A stretch of 64,000 nt of DNA from assembly GCA_964036665.1 (NCBI GenBank), contig OZ038532.1:1-64000 (forward strand), given 5' to 3'. Positions 60,931 through 64,000 of this stretch are shown in pieces. The DNA comes from Gordius sp. MW1 (taxonomy: Eukaryota > Nematomorpha > Gordioida > Gordea > Gordiidae). The notes beneath the pieces were generated by a model. That model ran no database searches. It was not told the origin of the DNA and worked only from the letters and a program-made list of their open reading frames with translations. Position numbers and translations under genes: made by a program. How positions within the stretch are numbered: position 1 is the first letter of the stretch; the number at the start of each line of letters is the position of its first letter.

Positions 60931-61047
60931 AAAAAAAGCTGAATCAAAGTTGCCGAAGTAATGAGGACTGCCAAACTAACGTTTGCTCGGATCAAAAATG
61001 CGTTTGTCCCTATGGGTATTTGGATGATAAAATTAGGTGTCTCAAAA
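60931..61047 (+). CDS. Exon E: cysteine-rich EB/EGF-like module
   Basis: A candidate exon of 117 bp (39 codons), acceptor TTCTTATTATTAG, canonical donor GTAAGT, phase 1 at both ends. It encodes KLNQSCRSNEDC, QTNVC, SDQKCVC, PYGYLDD and a final C. Spacing is C-x5-C-x4-C-x4-C-x-C-x10-C, the clearest EB/EGF-like module of the five and close to exon B. The donor overlaps the TA target site of the MITE inserted at 61055, so the splice site ends exactly where the mobile element begins. No following exon was found before 64000, so the gene probably continues beyond the window or in undetected exons. Confidence 0.78.
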
Positions 61048-61054
61048 GTAAGTA

Positions 61055-61975
61055 GGGGAGACCGGGGCTACATTAGCCATAAAAAATTAAATCGCGTTTT
61101 AAAAATAACTAAAGATTATTTTTCCACTTTTTTGTTGGAATATATTTTTAAGGTCTATTTTTAATATAGGAAAAATTTTTGGAGGGAAATAAGTGATAGT
61201 TTTCTCACAAATTAAGTTATAAAAAAAAACAAAAATCCTAAAAATTTCAAAAATGCCCGGGGCTAGTCATAGCCGATAGATTAACTGAGACGTTTTCACT
61301 TCTTATTAGTGTATGCTAACTCAAATCAATAAAAAGATGTTTTATTATAAAAAATTATAGAAAATGCAAATGTAATAAGATTGTATTTTATATAAACAAA
61401 TAAAAAAGGGTCAAGATGACAACCTGACTCAAGAACATTTAAAAGACGGATTAAGCGATGGAAAAAAACTTTTAGTCGTTTTATAATGTATAATCATAGT
61501 CTATTTCTATTCCAAATAACACTAAGTTAGATTATTAAACAAAATTCTTTTTTTTTTAAAACTTGTCAATTTTAAAACACAGTAAAAAATGGCTAGCAAT
61601 AGCCCCTCTCCTAGCCCCGACCCCTATTTTTATAAACTATTAATAATTTAAGATGTTATATTGAATATAATAATTTAATCATTAGACGGTTTTTATAAAA
61701 AAAATCTCCCTTATGAGATTAAAGTTGAATTAATCCAAAATATTAAGCTAAAAAATTTATGTGCAAAATTAAAAATTTTGTCAAGGCTACTAATAGCCCC
61801 GAAAAATCGTTTTTTCTTAAAAATTTTAAATTTTATTTTTTCTAAACAAAAATTTTTTAACTTATACCTTATAAAAAAATACACATATGTTTTAAATTTT
61901 GATTTAATATCATTATTATTTTAAAAATAATAGAAAGATAATAGTAAGCACGGGCTACGACACCCCGGTCTCCCC
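61055..61975. mobile_element. GGGGAGACCGGGG MITE, complete, TA target site
   Basis: The 13-bp inverted terminal repeat GGGGAGACCGGGG (61055-61067) and its inverse at the right end (61963-61975) are flanked by TA on both sides (61053-61054 and 61976-61977). The TA duplication suggests a Tc1/mariner-type origin. At 921 bp it is non-coding. Partial copies lie at 18825-19090 and 32985-33413. A segment around 61380-61440 resembles 30310-30370 downstream of an RT-RLE copy. Confidence 0.85.
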
Positions 61976-61977
61976 TA

Positions 61978-62480
61978 GTTCAGGACAAAATAAATTAAAT
62001 TATTTTAACCCGACAGGTACCATGGTAAATGTAGGATTATAAGTTTATTTAGGAATATTCTAAAAAATAATTTAACAACTTGTTTTTAAAAACAACAAAG
62101 TTCAATGATTCCTTGACAGGACAATAGAGCTGACAGGAATTTCGATAAGCGGCATTTAATCCAACTTATGGGAAGTACTATTTTCTAACTCGAAAAAACA
62201 TTGTTTTGGGCATTTAATCATAGAGATCTACATTGTCTATAAATTAATTTACATCTTTGGGCATTTAACTTAATTTTTTTCCTGATTTTAATACATGTAA
62301 CCACGATATGATCGTTTTTCTTTTCTCTGTTTATTCCCTACTTGGGGGCCATTTATAAATATGTTTATAGGAAATGGTATGAAGGAATAAATAGAATTAG
62401 AAAAAAAAATATAATAAATCTTAATTAATTAATAGGGCTAGGGGTAGTGAATAATTAGGCAGAAGAAATGTGATTATACT
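61978..62480. other. AT-rich stretch, nothing recognised
   Basis: No exon with EB spacing was found. Confidence 0.5.
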
Positions 62481-62483
62481 TAC

Positions 62484-62760
62484 TCATGGGCGCCCCCCCC
62501 CCTAATTTTGAAAAAAATGATTTGCCTTCCCCCCCTAATTAGCCAGAGGGGGGCAGCCGACCCCCTGCCCCCCCCCCTGATTTGCCAGGGGGGCAGGGGG
62601 TCCGGCCTGCCTAATTAGGGGAGTTGCGTTTGCTCTGAGGAAAATTTGGATTTGGATAGTGAAAACCTTTTTTTTGCTCTCAAGAAATTTTAGAAGAAAA
62701 TTTTTGGATTTGGATAGTTGAAACCTTTTTGTTTAATCTGCCCCCCCCCCTAATGACTTT
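62484..62760. mobile_element. G/C-tract MITE cluster
   Basis: TCATGGGCGCCCCC starts a region with CCTAATTAGCCAGAGGGGGGCAG-type palindromic units and two GGATTTGGATAGTGAAAACC-like segments. It is related to the 12055-12945 elements but rearranged, without a clean right end. Confidence 0.55.
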
Positions 62761-62809
62761 AGGCGATTAATAGTAATTAAAAAAATCTAAGAAAAAATTG
62801 GAATTGAAT

Positions 62810-62962
62810 CTTAAAACTTTTTTTGAATCAAATTTCAATCCTTATTTTAATATTCGCCGAATCTCGAATCAATTATTTTTTAATTTGATTCGAATATTTG
62901 TTTTTTAATTTTGAATTAGAATTGAATACTAAAAATATTTGATGAAAATCCAGAGGCGTAGA
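62810..62962. mobile_element. ATTCGAATCG-rich terminus, third copy
   Basis: Contains TATTCGCCGAATCTCGAATC and ends AAAATCCAGAGGCGTAGAGC, matching the ends at 19266 and 24815. Confidence 0.5.
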
Positions 62963-62964
62963 GC

Positions 62965-64000
62965 ATATATAAAATGTAGGCAGGTAGAAATCTAGTTTTT
63001 TGAACGAAAAAATAATAAACAAATTTATTTTCTTAATGTGACAAACAGCTATTGCATTTTTTTTATTAGTTTCTAAAAAAAGTACGTGTAAAGTTATGTC
63101 ACCTATAGGTTACCTGTGGGGATATTTACAAGATAAACGCTGACCCCTCATCGGCAGGTTTTTTCTTCGATTTCCAAATTCTTGTAAACTGATAAAAAAA
63201 ACTAATTCGCAATACCTTTTTTAAGTGTTATTTATTTTATAAGATGGATGTTTAACTTGCCTGAGCCCAAAGGGGTGAATACCATTTCAGGGACTATTCC
63301 CACGATAAACACCTTAATATTGGTTAAAAAAACAAATTTCGCTCTCCACTTTTGTTCACTCATAGGGGTGGGTTAAACAGCATTTTATCGATTCGCCTAC
63401 ATGTCGTGCCGTGTGTGTTTTCTATGTTTCATAGGAAGGATGTTTGTTTGTTTGTTACGTATGTCAAGTGACTTGTCGTTTAATCTAAAAAGATGAGTTT
63501 CACCCTACTCATACAGTAGATGATTTTTTGTTGCTTTTTTTCTTTATAATGGATTCTTAAATATGTCGCCTATTAATGTACCTGCCAGATCCTAATTAAG
63601 CTGAAGACTTAAAGTAATCGTCAATTAATATCTTGGCATCTCGAAGGACAAAACCTAAGACCATTTTTTTGTTCTTCACGTCCTTTATACAGTTTAAAAC
63701 GGCAACATTACCCGTTTGGCTCTCAAGCACCAAAAATTAATTCTAATTCAATTGCGCTATGTGACTAATTTAGGTAACAAAAACCGTTAAAATTGCAAAG
63801 ACGTTAGGATGCCTATAAATCTTTTGCTATGGTAGACGTAATATAAATTCTGATTGTGACATGTGTTTTTGTTAAAAAAAATTCCATTAGATACTTTATA
63901 GGTTTTAGTTGTCCATTCTATACATTAGGTTAGTATTTGTATCAACTTAACTTTAATAGATAACAAAACAATTAAGAAATATATCATAAAAACCCCAGTC
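62965..64000. other. AT-rich stretch to the window edge
   Basis: No ORF, exon or repeat was supported. Confidence 0.5.

Noticed and set aside
60961-61164. 67-codon ORF over exon E in another frame
   Set aside because: It reads through the donor into the MITE and lacks the cysteine pattern; the exon E frame is clearly better.
1-64000. Assignment to a particular phylum
   Set aside because: TTAGGG telomeres, EB modules and these repeat families together exclude some groups but do not single out one.

Overview
The window is the end of a eukaryotic, almost certainly invertebrate animal, chromosome. It opens with about 7.67 kb of CCCTAA repeats (TTAGGG read toward the terminus), passes through a subtelomeric satellite, and continues into AT-rich DNA filled with nested transposable elements. 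No operons, bacterial promoters, rRNA genes or true tRNA genes were seen. A TTAGGG telomere argues against typical insects (TTAGG) and chromadorean nematodes (TTAGGC). I cannot assign a phylum from sequence alone.

Layout. 1-7669: telomere. 7670-11730: about 13 head-to-tail copies of a 318-343 bp satellite with a conserved hairpin, cut off by a retrotransposon fragment. 11731-15785: a reverse transcriptase/restriction-like-endonuclease (RT-RLE) retrotransposon fragment, a Helitron-like element carrying two G-rich MITEs, then another degraded RT-RLE copy. 18377-18740: two cysteine-rich exons. 18825-28690: a mosaic of non-autonomous elements, including a 1.34 kb tetranucleotide array, a tandem-repeat-bearing family (called F here) and a foldback element. 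29440-35904: a cluster of RT-RLE copies, including the best preserved one. 35907-47690: more F copies, including a 2.7 kb palindrome and two near-tandem full copies. 47819-49612: hAT-type elements with visible target-site duplications, one with a piggyBac-type MITE nested inside. 53878-54012, 60715-60825 and 60931-61047: three further cysteine-rich exons, separated by an RT-RLE pseudogene and a 1.67 kb hAT-type element. 61055-61975: a MITE with TA target site.

The only host-gene signal is five plus-strand exons. Each is flanked by AG/GT, is phase 1 at both ends and is a multiple of three long. Each encodes one cysteine-rich EB/EGF-like module. They could be one gene with a TE-swollen 35 kb intron, or two neighbouring genes. 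The first and last exons of the transcript were not found.

Family names used here: F = element with a GGGCC/GGCCC hairpin at one end, a GTCC-rich segment at the other and an internal array of roughly 95-130 bp units. L and M = two element types sharing the terminal motif GCCGGGTCAGCTAGTA, which is close to widespread invertebrate Helitron/'mini-me'-like repeats. Superfamily calls for MITEs rest on terminal sequences and target-site duplications read by eye.
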